A stretch of 64,000 bases of DNA from contig QVOM02000073.1 of the NCBI GenBank assembly GCA_003586115.2, positions 51,067,712-51,131,711 of the forward strand, given 5' to 3'. The first letter of the stretch is position 1; each line of letters begins with the position of its first letter. Origin of the DNA: Salvator merianae (Eukaryota; Chordata; Lepidosauria; Squamata; Teiidae). Below the pieces are notes generated by a model. The model searched no databases. It was not told where the DNA came from and saw only the letters and a list, made by a program, of their open reading frames with translations. Made by a program: the position numbers and the translations under genes. Below, in pieces: positions 1-10,829 of this stretch.

Positions 1-1267
1 GAAATGGCAGTTGCAACTAGAGGGAGTTGGAGCCCAGCAGCAATAACTGAAGCATCAGAGGGATCATCTAGGAGGAATTTTATACATATCATTGTCTATC
101 TTATATTGCACCAATAGACTTTGTACATTAGCACTCCTCACTTCATTTAAAGGCATCAAATGATTGCATGCAGTGCAACAACTATACATAGTACGTGTTT
201 TTGTAATCTCAGAGATGTTCCCAGAGCAGATTGCAATTTTAATTAGAGATGTGCATAAACCTGCGTAAGGACCACCCCAGTTTAGAAACAGGTGGCTGAT
301 TCAAATTTAGGTTCACAGTCCTTTCTAACACGTGGCCACGCTTCCTCTCACCCAGGGCCTTCCCTGCTTCTCAATTTATGTCCGTGGTCTTCTCCCCTTC
401 ATGCCCACAGCCTCCCCCTTCTTACTTCATGGTCTTGCCTCACGTACATCCCAGCCCAAGCTGGTCCACTGCTGCCAGCCATGTGGTCTTCCAAAGGCCA
501 GTTGGCACACTTTGCCCTGGCCTGCTAGGCCTTCCAGAATGGAGGAACTTGGATCTTCCTAGCAAGGCATCTAAGCCTTTACTCTCTAGAAGATCTCAAA
601 CATGGTTGGTCACATCTGAGGCCTTCCAGAAAGTAAAGGAACACACATCCATGCACCCGACGCATTATACGATGTCCTACTTAGCCAAGGGACACATGTG
701 CATGCATCCCTTCACAGGGATGCAGGAATAATAGGGAGGTGAGAGTGCAGGATTTTGCACTCTCAATGCACCTCAGCAATGCTCCCTCCCTTCCGGAAGG
801 ATATGTAGTAGTCCTTCTCCACTGCGAAACTCTAATAGGCCAAGGTGAAGCGTGGCTACTGGTCTTCGTAAGAATCATGCAGCTGGTGGCAGCAGCCCAG
901 TTCGTGCCTACAGATAGTAAAGTGTGGCCACGGGGGAAGAAGGGGGGGGCATGGTCATGATAGGAGGAGGTGATGGGATTGATGGGAGGAAGCTGCAGTT
1001 ATGATGGAAGGAGGAGGAGACTGTGGTGTGAAGAGGGAAATCAAATTGAACAAGCTGTTCACTTGGAATTCACCTGGTTTGGTTTGCTAATGGAACAGAT
1101 CCCAGTATTTAAGTGAGATTCGGTTTCACAGCAAACTGGTCTTGTGGAGATGCAGTGTGACACATGTCTAATCTTAATCCTTACAGTAAAGGCAATATAG
1201 ATGATAGTTTATTTGGGTAGCAATATGTAACTCCGAGTGTGAGAAGCTGCCATCCAAATGCATCTTT
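1..1267. other. non-coding stretch, no gene recognised
   Basis: I see no convincing exon, RNA gene or intact transposon here. Open frames are short and their translations look random. A stretch near 245-265 resembles the left end of the possible MITE at 4213 (a TTAGAGATGTGCA-like motif), but no matching right end was found. Confidence 0.5.
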
Positions 1268-1704
1268 GGGTCTTCTTTCACTTTCCACCTTGGAGTGGTT
1301 GAATCCAAGGTGGAACTGTCCCTGCAGTGTGGCAGCCATCTGCACTGTGAGGGCTGGAACAACCCAGAACCGGGCTTTCAGCATTCACAGAGCGAATATC
1401 AGCCGACCACCATGCTAGCAGCTGCAGAAATGTCCAGCCACTGCCATGGTGACTGGGGACATGGTTCACAAATGTGCAGCTGCAGCTGTGCCATGCCACA
1501 GCCTGCAGCATTTTCACCAGGAAGTAGATGTGAATGCTGCTTACCAGGAGCAGTCCAGCTGTGGACAACAATTTTGTTGTTCATAGCTAGTAGCGATCAG
1601 GAGCATCTGCAGATGCTTCTGATTGCTAGTGCCTCTGCAAAATGTGGAAGCGCTGTGCTAGTGATAGTCTGATTGTTCACTAGCACAAAAGTGAGAATAG
1701 GTCC
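1268..1704 (+). mobile_element. Harbinger-like MITE, family A, copy 1 (437 bp)
   Basis: A non-autonomous DNA transposon with no coding capacity. The left end reads GGGTCTTCTTTCACT and the right end, reverse-complemented, reads GGACCTATTCTCACT, so the termini are imperfect inverted repeats. The element lies between two TTT triplets (1265-1267 and 1705-1707), fitting the 3-bp target duplication of PIF/Harbinger transposons, although TTT is a weak, low-complexity signature. Fifteen bases in sits a hairpin with perfect 12-bp arms (1283-1294 with 1304-1315). The body aligns with the copies at 32364, 39953 and 49564, including the shared pattern of short internal hairpins around GGAGCATCTGCAGATGCT. 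The superfamily call rests on target-duplication length and end sequence only. Confidence 0.75.
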
Positions 1705-1996
1705 TTTGCTGAGCTTCACGTACTGTAGTTAGGCAGGTCATCTTTAAACCACATGGAGAATACATAAGAAGGGGGGAATCTCAATACTATTTCATATTTT
1801 AGTTGTAGACCATCATTAAAGAAGCAAATTTCCTGTGGATTCTGCATTTCAAAAAGTACATAAGATGAACACAGTGGGATCAGAGAAAAGATCTGTCAAG
1901 CCCTGTATCTTGTTTTCCACAATAGTCTTGCAACAGAATGAACAATCCAATAGGAGAGAGCTGAATCTCATCACCATTGCTCTCTTAGGAACCAGT

Positions 1997-2198
1997 TACA
2001 CCTAAGTTTTAATCCAGCTTTGGTCCACTTTCAGATTGTTAGAACACATCAGTGAAGTAATAAGATGCTTTCTTTCAGCATTATCTAACTCAGAAAATCC
2101 ACCTTTGGGTTAGATAATGTGGAAAGAAAATGATTAGTCACTTTGCTGATGTGTACTTCCAATCCCAAAGTGGACTGAAACTGTATTAAAAGTGACTG
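1997..2198. mobile_element. palindromic foldback element (MITE-like)
   Basis: Two arms of about 90 bp face each other across a short centre near 2090-2106. The core arms, about 2021-2089 and 2105-2173, match over 69 positions at roughly 78 percent identity by eye once one is reverse-complemented. The outer parts share TTTTAATCCAG/TTTTAATACAG. One arm recurs at 53163-53250, so this is a dispersed family rather than a chance palindrome. It has no coding capacity. The superfamily is unclear because termini and target duplications are not crisp. Confidence 0.65.
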
Positions 2199-2224
2199 GG
2201 CCCTTAGACTGCCACCAGACATTG

Positions 2225-2570
2225 CCCAAATAATCGCTTGTTTACCCAGACAGATGAGCAAAAGCATGGAGCAAGCACAGGGGCATACCTCATCTGGCAC
2301 TTGCTTCCACAATGGTGTGAAAGACCTGGAAGTGCATGATCATCACCACGCATGCACATGCGGCTAGCATTTTCAGGCCCTGCACATGCGTGGCAGCCAT
2401 TTTCAAGATGTTGGCTCTCAGCAGCAACATCCTGACAGGTAAGTTAATATTGCTGTAGTTCTTTTTCCTACTATAGTGATATTGAGGAATATAACCCCTA
2501 TATCCCAGGGCTATTTTGGGATTGCCAGTGGCAGTCCTAACATAGTCCTGGGATACTCGCAGATTTTACA
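2225..2570 (+). repeat. dispersed repeat family D, copy 1
   Basis: This aligns in the same orientation with 22470-22865. Shared blocks include the CATCTGGCACTTGCTTCC region near 2287, the GCACATGCGTGGCAGCCATTTTCAAGA block near 2382 (GCACAGGCATAGTGGCCACTTTCAAGA in the other copy), and an end block near 2510-2570 around GGGATTGCC and CAGATTTTA. The copies are quite diverged, so the family is old. I do not recognise the class, and no coding frame is conserved between the copies. Confidence 0.6.
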
Positions 2571-4212
2571 CCGTGTCTGGCTTTAGCCTTGGAATTGCAT
2601 TTTGATCTGCAACAAGTCAAACAAACAGTACTCTCAAATCAAACAGTACTGTCTCCAGTACTCGACTGATTCTGCTCCACATGTTATCACTGCTATGCCT
2701 ATTCCAAGAAAGGAATGAAAAATATCAATGAAAGAGAAAAGAAATTTCTCAAACCCTGTTTGATCTGTAGACCTTCTTGAAGTTTGTTTCTTCGAATTCC
2801 TGTCCTTTCCTGCCCTGCCCCCTTTATTCCTGAAATGAACTAAGACCAACAAAGGAAAAGAAGAACACACACGCAGGCAAGACAGGTTGAGTACAGTATT
2901 ATTCTAGCCTTTTTATGTTGTAAGCACTAGTTCATCATTGTTTTTATAGATAAAGCTATTATGATTTTAGGACTGCTGTCATAGAGAAAACAGATCAGGG
3001 TTTCTAGATCATTATTATTTATGACGAAGAAGGAATTTCAATGGGTGTCATTTGTAATGCAATGACACTGAAATTCAGTCTTTTATATAACTACATAACC
3101 CTAAGCGGGATTTCACATGGCAACGCTATATTGTCCAAAGGTTCAAAAATGTAGATTTTTGAAATATTTCTTGTTGAGAGATACAAATTTTGTTTTTAAC
3201 TTTTAAAAAGACCACAGTGTCAGTCAACACTTGAAAATATTCAAGGTTTGCCCATTTGAACTACATCATTCACTGGACTGGGAGTTTGATCTAAGCTTCA
3301 TTGGTAATATGAGACTGAAGACTTGAACCAGAAGAAATTTAACCAATGTTTAATTTTGCTTTGTCTTTACATTGTAAGAATAAATTAGGCTAATGGGGTT
3401 GATATTAAGTGCTATGGATGGGACAGACTACTGTTTGCTGTGCGTTTGCTTAATGAGGTTTATATATTGTGTGTTTTGATGAAATAATGAAATGGGTTTG
3501 GAATGTATTTTTGCATCTCAAGTCCTTTAAACAGTGGAATAGCACAGCCTGGGCAACATTTATTTTTAGTTGTGGCATATAAAGCCTTAATTGCAAAACC
3601 ATGTCAATGGATAGCCTTTTTTAATTATTGGCATATAAGCAGTTGTCATGCATGGTCAAGAATAATGGAGAACCTCAAGCCAAGCTTTTCAGAATGTGTA
3701 AGACATTAATTCCACCCCCCACCCCCAGTTTGTGGCATGAGAGCATTTAGCAAAAATATTTAGGAAATATCCCATACATACCAGAAGTTGCACTAAGTGG
3801 GACCCTGTACAATTGAGAATTATACAAAGACAGCTCTTCATTTCACTTGTTATAGTTGAGGCACCTACAGGGCAAGGTATCCACACTTGTGAATATTCTC
3901 TTTTCATGCCCCCCAAATTGTGATACATGAGGATTTTGTGATACATGGGGGTCTTGCCACTGTCTGTTTGGCAGCATGTTGACATTGACATTGACATTTA
4001 ATTTAAACTCAATATATGGATTTTGATTTTTGTTCAGACTTGCATGCGTGCAGCATTTTTCTCAGGAAGGATAACATATGTACAGGAAGGAAACATATTT
4101 GTAGTTATATCTGCACTTATCAACATGCATATCACATGTATTGATTTCATAGTGGACCAGGGCTACTAGACTAACACAAGTGGGAATGCTATGACACAAC
4201 TAAAGACGTGTT
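2571..4212. other. non-coding stretch, nothing recognised
   Basis: AT-rich DNA with short chance frames only. A C-rich run at about 3712-3726 is the only compositional oddity. No exon-like frame and no recognisable transposon motif was found. Confidence 0.5.
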
Positions 4213-4566
4213 TAGAGAGGTGCACAAACGAAAATCACTTGTTTGGTTTGATGTCAAACTAAACACCTATTTGTTCGGTTCACTGGTGAACCATTTGATA
4301 GAACAGACAGTTGTTCATGTTCAGTTCCAAACTTGTTTGAAAAGAAAAAATACCATTTTTTCCATTGAAAAAGTGTTTTTCAAGGTCAAAAATACAGCCA
4401 TAAACTGTTTGATCACATTGTTTATATTCACAAGCAGGAGACTTGGCCTGGTTTAGTCAAATTTCTGGGTTTGCAAACCACTGCATGTTTTGTTCAATGA
4501 TAACATCCATGAACATCAACTGTTTGATTGAATTTTTGAACGTGAACTGAACTTTGCACATATCTA
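4213..4566. mobile_element. possible MITE with imperfect inverted ends
   Basis: The left end starts TAGAGAGGTGCACAAAC and the right end, reverse-complemented, starts TAGATATGTGCAAAGTTC, giving inverted termini that agree at most of the first dozen positions. The interior repeats GTTCA/TGAACA-type words on both strands, as old foldback elements do. I could not find a clear target duplication, so the superfamily is left open. Confidence 0.4.
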
Positions 4567-4887
4567 GGTGTGACTAGTCATATTGTTAAGAATGTTTGAT
4601 AGAAGGACATCAAAGAATTTTGGTATTTGATATTTGAGGCTACAGCTGAGAAATACTAAGCATCTTTAAGGACTTAGTTTGAAACTTGAATACAACAAGC
4701 TAATTAGCAGGGATTTTAATGATAATAATAAAACACCTGTATCTTTTGCCATAGAGACTGAGCAACAAATATTACCTGCCAGCTAGCTGCCAGGCTTGTA
4801 TCATAACTGCTAAAGATATGAAGAGGAATTAGTACTGATTTCTTAATCTAGGAGTCAAAAAAGACAATATCAGACCAGTAAATTTAG

Positions 4888-4894
<7 letters not shown>

Positions 4895-4932
<38 letters not shown>
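4895..4932. repeat. (TA)n microsatellite
   Basis: An uninterrupted TA dinucleotide run of about 19 units in AT-rich DNA. Confidence 0.95.
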
Positions 4933-4937
<5 letters not shown>

Positions 4938-5917
4938 GTGCCACTAGTCAAATGCAAATTGTTTTCCTCTTTTTTCAGCACATTATAAGCACCTAATTCC
5001 TCAATAAGTATTTTTGCCTTAATGTAAAGATGATTAATTTACACCTATGAATATTTCCTTGCATAACAAATAAGATGATACACTCAAAAAGGCAATAGAA
5101 CTAAGTTAATAAGCTGGGATGCATTTAGTCCAAATAGAAATGGATATATATAAACAATTCAGTGGAACCAACTTCATTTGGAGTTCTGGATATTAAGGAT
5201 CTGTGATAAGGACATTTTATTATTTCAGAGGCTTACTTATTGTATTGGTGATAGGTGGCTAAGATTCATACTCAGGACCTTGCTGGATCACAGATAGAAC
5301 AGCAGTTAATGTAACAAAATTTGACTGTGCAATTAGATTCATTAACGTCAAGGAATAAAGCCAAAGGGGGCAGGAAATCAGTCCCTGGATTTCAGATTTC
5401 CTTTATTGCCAATCTGTGGCCTTATGGACTTTTAGCAGAGTATTAGAGAAGCATGGAACTCTTGAAAATAATGTTCTAAAAACACGTTATTATTTCATAA
5501 ATAGAAGCTGCAGTGCTGCATGTAGGGTTGATGTTTGTCAGTGCAAACTTCACTGCATGGTAACTGAACTTTGTCAATGATGGAATATGTATCTATACTT
5601 TTAAACTGTTTTCTGGGTTAAGATGGTAGGTAGAGGTGCACTGACATGCATTAATTAACTTTGGCAATGTTACACTCATGTAAATCTGTAACAGGTCCAT
5701 TCTTTTTATTGATACCCATTTGTAGCCATGCTTCAAATAGATCACATTGTTCACACATTTTATCTTGATATTTAACAGAAATATTCTTTATATGAGATTT
5801 GTCTGGTGGCAAATGGGAAATAGGATGCTATTACACATGGACCAGAATTCATGACACCCCTGGACATCATGGACAAAGCTTACATTTGATTTCCCCCTCC
5901 CTTTCTAGTAGTACAAA
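4933..5917. other. non-coding stretch; possible 3' end signal for the minus-strand frame
   Basis: No coding frame. On the minus strand an AATAAA lies at 5705-5710, about 210 bp beyond the stop codon of the 106-residue frame at 5918-6238, where a poly(A) signal would be expected. AATAAA is common in AT-rich DNA, so this is weak support. Confidence 0.35.
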
Positions 5918-6238
5918 TTAAACAGCTTGTGTTTTCCATGGACTTCTAGCTTCCCGCAGGGATCTGTCGTAAGGCAGGGTAGCAAAGAAAGAATTTTTCA
6001 GCTGGCAATTAATAAAAAGTACAATTATTGTCACAGCCAGGAGCAGGAAGAAGAAAAGAACAATATAGGTCACCAGATCTGGCTTATTTATCTCACCTTC
6101 TTTTAACACCCTGGCTGTTGACATAAAAAATGCAGAAGAGCTGACGGGTCTTTGGGTGCTCCCTATATAGGGAGTGTTAGTCTGAATGATTAGGTGTGGG
6201 TCAGTCACACTGGTTGCATTTAGAAATTCCCCATACAT
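5918..6238 (-). CDS. candidate small single-pass membrane protein (106 residues)
   Basis: This is the only open frame that reads like a host protein. It starts with ATG at 6238 in a reasonable Kozak context (A at -3), with an in-frame TGA 24 bases upstream. Residues 1-54 are polar and carry an N-glycosylation sequon at N7 (NAT). Residues about 55-77 form a strongly hydrophobic helix (LVTYIVLFFFLLLAVTIIVL). The tail of about 28 residues is basic and ends WKTQAV. There is no cleavable signal peptide, so an outside N-terminus is the simplest topology. The composition is balanced, unlike the other chance frames around it. It could be a single-exon gene or the last coding exon of a longer one. I do not recognise the family and assign no function. 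Confidence 0.5.
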   Translation of the reverse strand: MYGEFLNATSVTDPHLIIQTNTPYIGSTQRPVSSSAFFMSTARVLKEGEINKPDLVTYIVLFFFLLLAVTIIVLFINCQLKNSFFATLPYDRSLREARSPWKTQAV

Positions 6239-8124
6239 TTTCTTCTCTAAGTTTCTTCCTCAGTTTTCATAATGGAAGACAAAACTGTTCCTTTGTTGTA
6301 TAAACGCAGCAAGCAAAGCTTCTCCTATGTAATCAAGAGCAAATCCACTAGGATAGCCACAATCTGTTTTGGAAAAGGTTTGGGTTTGTTTCCTGAAAAT
6401 GTCCCTTAAAGATCACACAAGCAACACATTTAGCCACCTCTAGTTATTAATCAGCAAAGAGCTAGTAAGTTACTGTCCTGGCTACCTCTTATTCTTGCCC
6501 TGGTTCTTCCCAGATCCTCTTATTCAGACCAGTTGCATGGAAAAGCTGAAGGGCCATGAACTTGGCAACTTTAGAAGGGACGGTTTGACATGCACAGGAA
6601 GAAAAGAAAATCCAAGGAATCACCTCGCAAGCAAGCCACTGGCTTAGACTTCCCAAACACAGGTTGCTAGAGGTCCGCTGATTCACAACAGATTTCCAAA
6701 GGGCTTTTCAAAGAAAGATGTTCCCTTAACTCCAAGAATTCCACGTCCACCGAAAGGAACATCTACTTTCTTGACATTGTGTTGGATATCCTGTGGAGTC
6801 TGCTCTGCTTGCCGTGCAAGTGTGGCTTCTATGTGGCATCAGTGGACTTCTTTGCAATCTCTTGTGAGCCTGCTAAAATCCTAAGCACAGCCGTCCTCCC
6901 TCCCAGCCCTCTTGCTTTGGGAGGCTGGTGGGAAGAAGATCCTAGAGGTATTTCTTCTCAGAGAACGTAAGTGGCAACTTCTTACTTTTCTTGCCCAGGA
7001 GTTCTCCCTGTGATCTTTTTGCTTGGCTGGGATGAGGAAATTGAAGCTGTAATACTCCAAACGTGACTCGATTCTCTCCTCCACCTCATTTCCAGCAGAG
7101 GCTGAACTGCCGCTGCAGCGGCGGCAGCGGCAGTAACGACAGCGTCACTTCGCTCCTGTGTTGCCCAAGAAAGAATCTCACACCACTGTCGAATGTTTCT
7201 GGAGTCTGTGATAGCCTGCAGAGAGCCTTGATGTTAAGGGAGAGTGAGAGACTCAGATTTGCATGATAAATGCTCGGGAGCATCGGAGCCTGTGACTTCA
7301 GGACTGAGAGATAAGAAGGGAATAAATAATAATAACAATAAAAAAGTCAAAATAGCACCAGAAACTTACCCCTCCCCTTAGACTTCTGTTGTTTAAAAAG
7401 AGGCGTCTCCAGGGTATGCAGATACAATGACTTTTTTTTTTTTTTCCACCCCCTTCCCCTATAGAGTATCAGCACCCTCTACAGCCTGGCATTTAGCATG
7501 CTAATTCTATTTCATCAGATTGCCTTTTACGCTGCCAGCCTCCCTCCCTCCTTCTCAGCCCCATCCATCAGGTAAACAATGTTAATACTTTATTTGTATA
7601 CAACTTCAGACAGAGAAATGGGTGCTGGCAGGGGATGGGGAGATGAAGCCTGTAGGGTGTGTGGGAGAATGAACTTCATTCAGTATCCTCAATTTGGTTG
7701 TGAAAAATTGACTGGTGTCTGTAGAAGGCTCTTAGCCACACCATGCGGCACTGGAAGAAATGTTGGATTATTTTTAATGAATACAATCAAACCATCTAGG
7801 GGAGGATATGGTAACGAGGATCAGTGACTAGCAGAGAAGCACAAAAACTTCCTTTCCTGGAAGATACAGTCTTCTAGCTAAGCCTTGAGTGACTGCTGAT
7901 GAGTGGCATCCCTAGTGCTGTTTTTCCCCCACTGGACAAGACACTTCACATAGGACCTGGGAACTGGTGGTTGTCCTTTTGTCAGTGAATTCCATCTTCC
8001 ATTATCCCTAAAGATTAGGCATGTTAGCTGAAGCTGACAAGAGATGGACTCCCATGCAGGCTCCCCATACAGTGATCTCTACCATTATTACCCACACAAT
8101 ATGGGCTGAACTAAGGGAAACACC
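6239..8124. other. non-coding stretch with a GC-rich patch
   Basis: No convincing exon. A patch near 7098-7143 is rich in GC and CAG/CGG words (around CTGCCGCTGCAGCGGCGG), unlike its AT-rich surroundings. It lies about 0.9 kb upstream of the minus-strand frame at 5918-6238, so it could be a promoter or 5' UTR for that frame. That is inference from position only. Confidence 0.35.
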
Positions 8125-8312
8125 ATAGCTGAGTGGTACAGCAAACTACCTGGAAAGCAGAGAGTTGCCAGTTCAATCCCCAGCCTCTCCCTGGAAGTAG
8201 GCAGCGGCAAGCCACTTTTGTGCCAGGAAAACTGCATAAGAGTGCCCATGGAGGTATCCATGCAGCCAAACAGGAGTCAACCACAACTCAGTGGTACCCA
8301 ACAACAAATAGG
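8125..8312 (+). mobile_element. tRNA-derived SINE with BovB-like tail (Sauria SINE type)
   Basis: The head resembles a tRNA gene: an A-box-like CTGAGTGGTACAGC near 8131 and a B-box-like AGTTCAATCCC near 8170 form an internal pol III promoter. The body holds the GGCAAGCCACTT and AAACTGCATAAGAGTGCCCATG blocks usual for this SINE. The 3' end (GAGTCAACCACAACTCAGTGG then CCAACAACAAA) resembles the 3' end of the BovB LINE, whose reverse transcriptase is known to mobilise Sauria SINEs. A BovB copy lies at 24055-27118 in this window. The SINE is diverged and probably inactive. Confidence 0.7.
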
Positions 8313-10029
8313 CTGAACTGGCTGATGTCAAGGGACAGTGGCTTGCCCGTGGCAATCAGAGAATTCAGGAAAGATCTTGGGTGTCACCCGAGATCTTTTG
8401 TTCTGCCTATCCAAGTCACATATAGGGGAAAATGTGGATTAAATGATTGCTAATGGATTGGGCAGACTAAGTGACAGATCTATGAGTAAGCAGTTCTTGG
8501 CATTGAATCTTGCAGCTGCTACAAACTCATTCTGGAGTAAGAAAGAGCTTTAGTCAAGCTGTTAATAAGGACTCACAGAGGTGATAGGTGAGGGTGAAAG
8601 ACATGAAAAAAAAAATCAAGCAAGCTGAGAAAGGGGCCACTCAGCTAAAGCTATGCAAAGCTGCCATAAACAACAGATGAGTACAAGCATTCAAATGACA
8701 GTGAACAGGTTTTCAGAACCATCTTTGTGGAAACAAACTTTACTGATGGAAATATGTACTTTTCTACATGCAGAGGTGGATCTTGTGCTATCTGCAAATC
8801 TGTCACTTTATTTATTTATTTATTCTTGCTGGTGGTGTGAAATAAAGGGCCACAAATATAAAATAGGATGCAACCACCTTCCATATCCCTGCAAAATATG
8901 TGATTTTAGAATAGTCCTTTCAGCAATTCTCAAGAAATTCTTTTGTGAGCATGCCAGTCCTCCTAATATAAGATCCCTAATGCTTCACTTACCCTACAGC
9001 TATAATAGTTAGACTTAAGTCTGGGATTGTTAATTGTTGTGGTTTAGCCACCAAACCTCATTCTTTAATTTAAACAGGAGAAAAAAGCAATTTTCAATGT
9101 GGTTGTGTTCACAGAATACACAAAGGATATTAATCTCTTCCTGACATGTTTACCATCCAGTTATGCATGATTTATTAGCTGATGAAAAGTCTATATGTAT
9201 GCCAGATATATTTTGGGCTAAAGCCAATAAACTCCAGCTTAATTGCAGAAAGCTTAATTGACCATAAGTAATATATACATGACACAATCCCATGTCAATT
9301 CATGTGTTCTGGTTAAAGAACTAAAAGTATTTTTAGCTCCCCTCTCTAAACTAGTAGCCACTAAGCATTTATGAGACAGGAGTTTATTTCGTTGTTCCCA
9401 GTAATTGTTGTGAGCATTTGTGCCAGACACATCAGGTGTGGAATTCACTGCCACAACATGTGGTGTGTATTAGATCTGTTTGTTTAACATACAGTGCCCA
9501 AACCTGTGTCTTCACATAGGCTGAGAGCTAATTTTGGAAAATTAGTAATATTACTTTTCAGACCATCATTATGCGAAATAATTGCATGCACACAAATACA
9601 ATTACATTGGCACCGACAACGCCAGTGGCAAAATGGATGGCTGGTATGTGGTAGTGTGCAGCTGCTGACAGGGCTGAAGCCAAATGGCTGAAGCTACAAT
9701 CTCTCCTCTCCTCTCTGCTCAGAGCCTTTCTGTAGGTGGAATACTACCTGCAGAGACCACATTTCCCAGCTAGGGATGCTGGCAAGGGGACCGGATGTTT
9801 AACCAGAAATTGAGCCGCATACAGGATATGCGGCCTAGAACTCTAGATTTAGGCCTGGAACTGGAATGATACAACCGATTTTACATTTCAGAGAAACTGG
9901 CAATCTCAGAGTAGGAAATCTTGTCTGCAAAAGGGCTGCCCCCTATGGTGATTAGAGTGGGAGGTTATTGCATCTAAGAACAGAAGAGGTCATGGTTGAT
10001 GTACAGCTGCGCCACCCCTAAAGGACTCT
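8313..10029. other. non-coding stretch, minor repeats only
   Basis: It contains a short (TTTA)n run at about 8809-8824. An 8-bp hairpin with a 5-base loop lies at 9814-9834 (GCCGCATA/TATGCGGC). No exon or intact element was recognised. Confidence 0.5.
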
Positions 10030-10208
10030 GGCCTTTTCTGCACTGCGCCTTGTTCCTGATTATATCCCAGAATATGGGCCTGCCATCTGTATGCTGGTGT
10101 AGCCTGCAACAGTCCCTCCTGGGGCCTGCCATAGTCTGCACTAGCATGTGGGTAGCAGGCCCCAATTCCAGGATATAATCTAGAATAAGAACCAGTGCAG
10201 AAAAGATC
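10030..10208. mobile_element. palindromic Harbinger-like MITE, family C, copy 1 (179 bp)
   Basis: Left end GGCCTTTTCTGCACTG and right end (reverse-complemented) GATCTTTTCTGCACTGG begin inverted repeats that run about 45 bp inward, to the GATTATATCC blocks on each side. It is flanked by TCT at 10027-10029 and 10209-10211, a 3-bp target duplication. The ends match those at 30439 and 49191 in the TTCTGCACTGG core. No coding capacity. Confidence 0.8.
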
Positions 10209-10737
10209 TCTGTGTAAAGGTACTCATTGTCTGTGTGTATCTTGTCCACTTTGGGGGATTAAGCTTGGATCAATACAATTCTAATGTGCCTCCTGTGCAG
10301 AGTGCAGCAGTGACCTCTTGGGACTGAAACTTGGGCAATATTTAACTCATGGAAAAGTTTTAATTAAAAAAACATTGAGGTTATAGAGTGATGCACAGCA
10401 GTACCTTGCATAACATGTATGCAGGGGCAGCAGAACTGAAGCAATGGTACATTTGAAAGCCTTGGTTTCATTTACCTGAACTGGAATCTGGTCCACTGCA
10501 CAGCAAACCCTGATTAAAATGGAAAAAATGGTGCTGTTGCCCTGTTTCCACCATCTCTCAGCCCTGATTGTGCAGGCCTCTGTTGACTACATTGTGGAGA
10601 TAAAGACAGGAAAAGTTAATGCAGTAGTAGCAAAGCATCTAATCAGGAAGTAAGAAATCTCAGCTTGCCTGAGGAGAGAAGATGCTAGGAAGAAAGAAGT
10701 AATTCATATGCAAAGTATTGGAACATATGGTCCTCCA

Positions 10738-10829
10738 GATGTTCTGAACTCCATTATTCCTTGATGTTGACCAGTCCAGTTGGAGCTCATGGGAACTATA
10801 GTTCAGTAACATTTGGAATGATATATTTT
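10738..10829. repeat. short foldback repeat
   Basis: Arms TCCAGATGTTCTGAACT near 10738 and AGTTCAGTAACATTTGGA near 10812 are inverted copies of each other, and further pairing runs inward (CAGTCCAGTTGGA against its partner). This matches the general form of a very common reptilian foldback repeat containing CCAGATGTT...AACATCTGG. Old and non-coding. Confidence 0.5.

Noticed and set aside
8125..8195. Possible tRNA gene
   Set aside because: A- and B-box-like motifs are present, but the cloverleaf stems do not pair and the sequence continues into a SINE body and tail.
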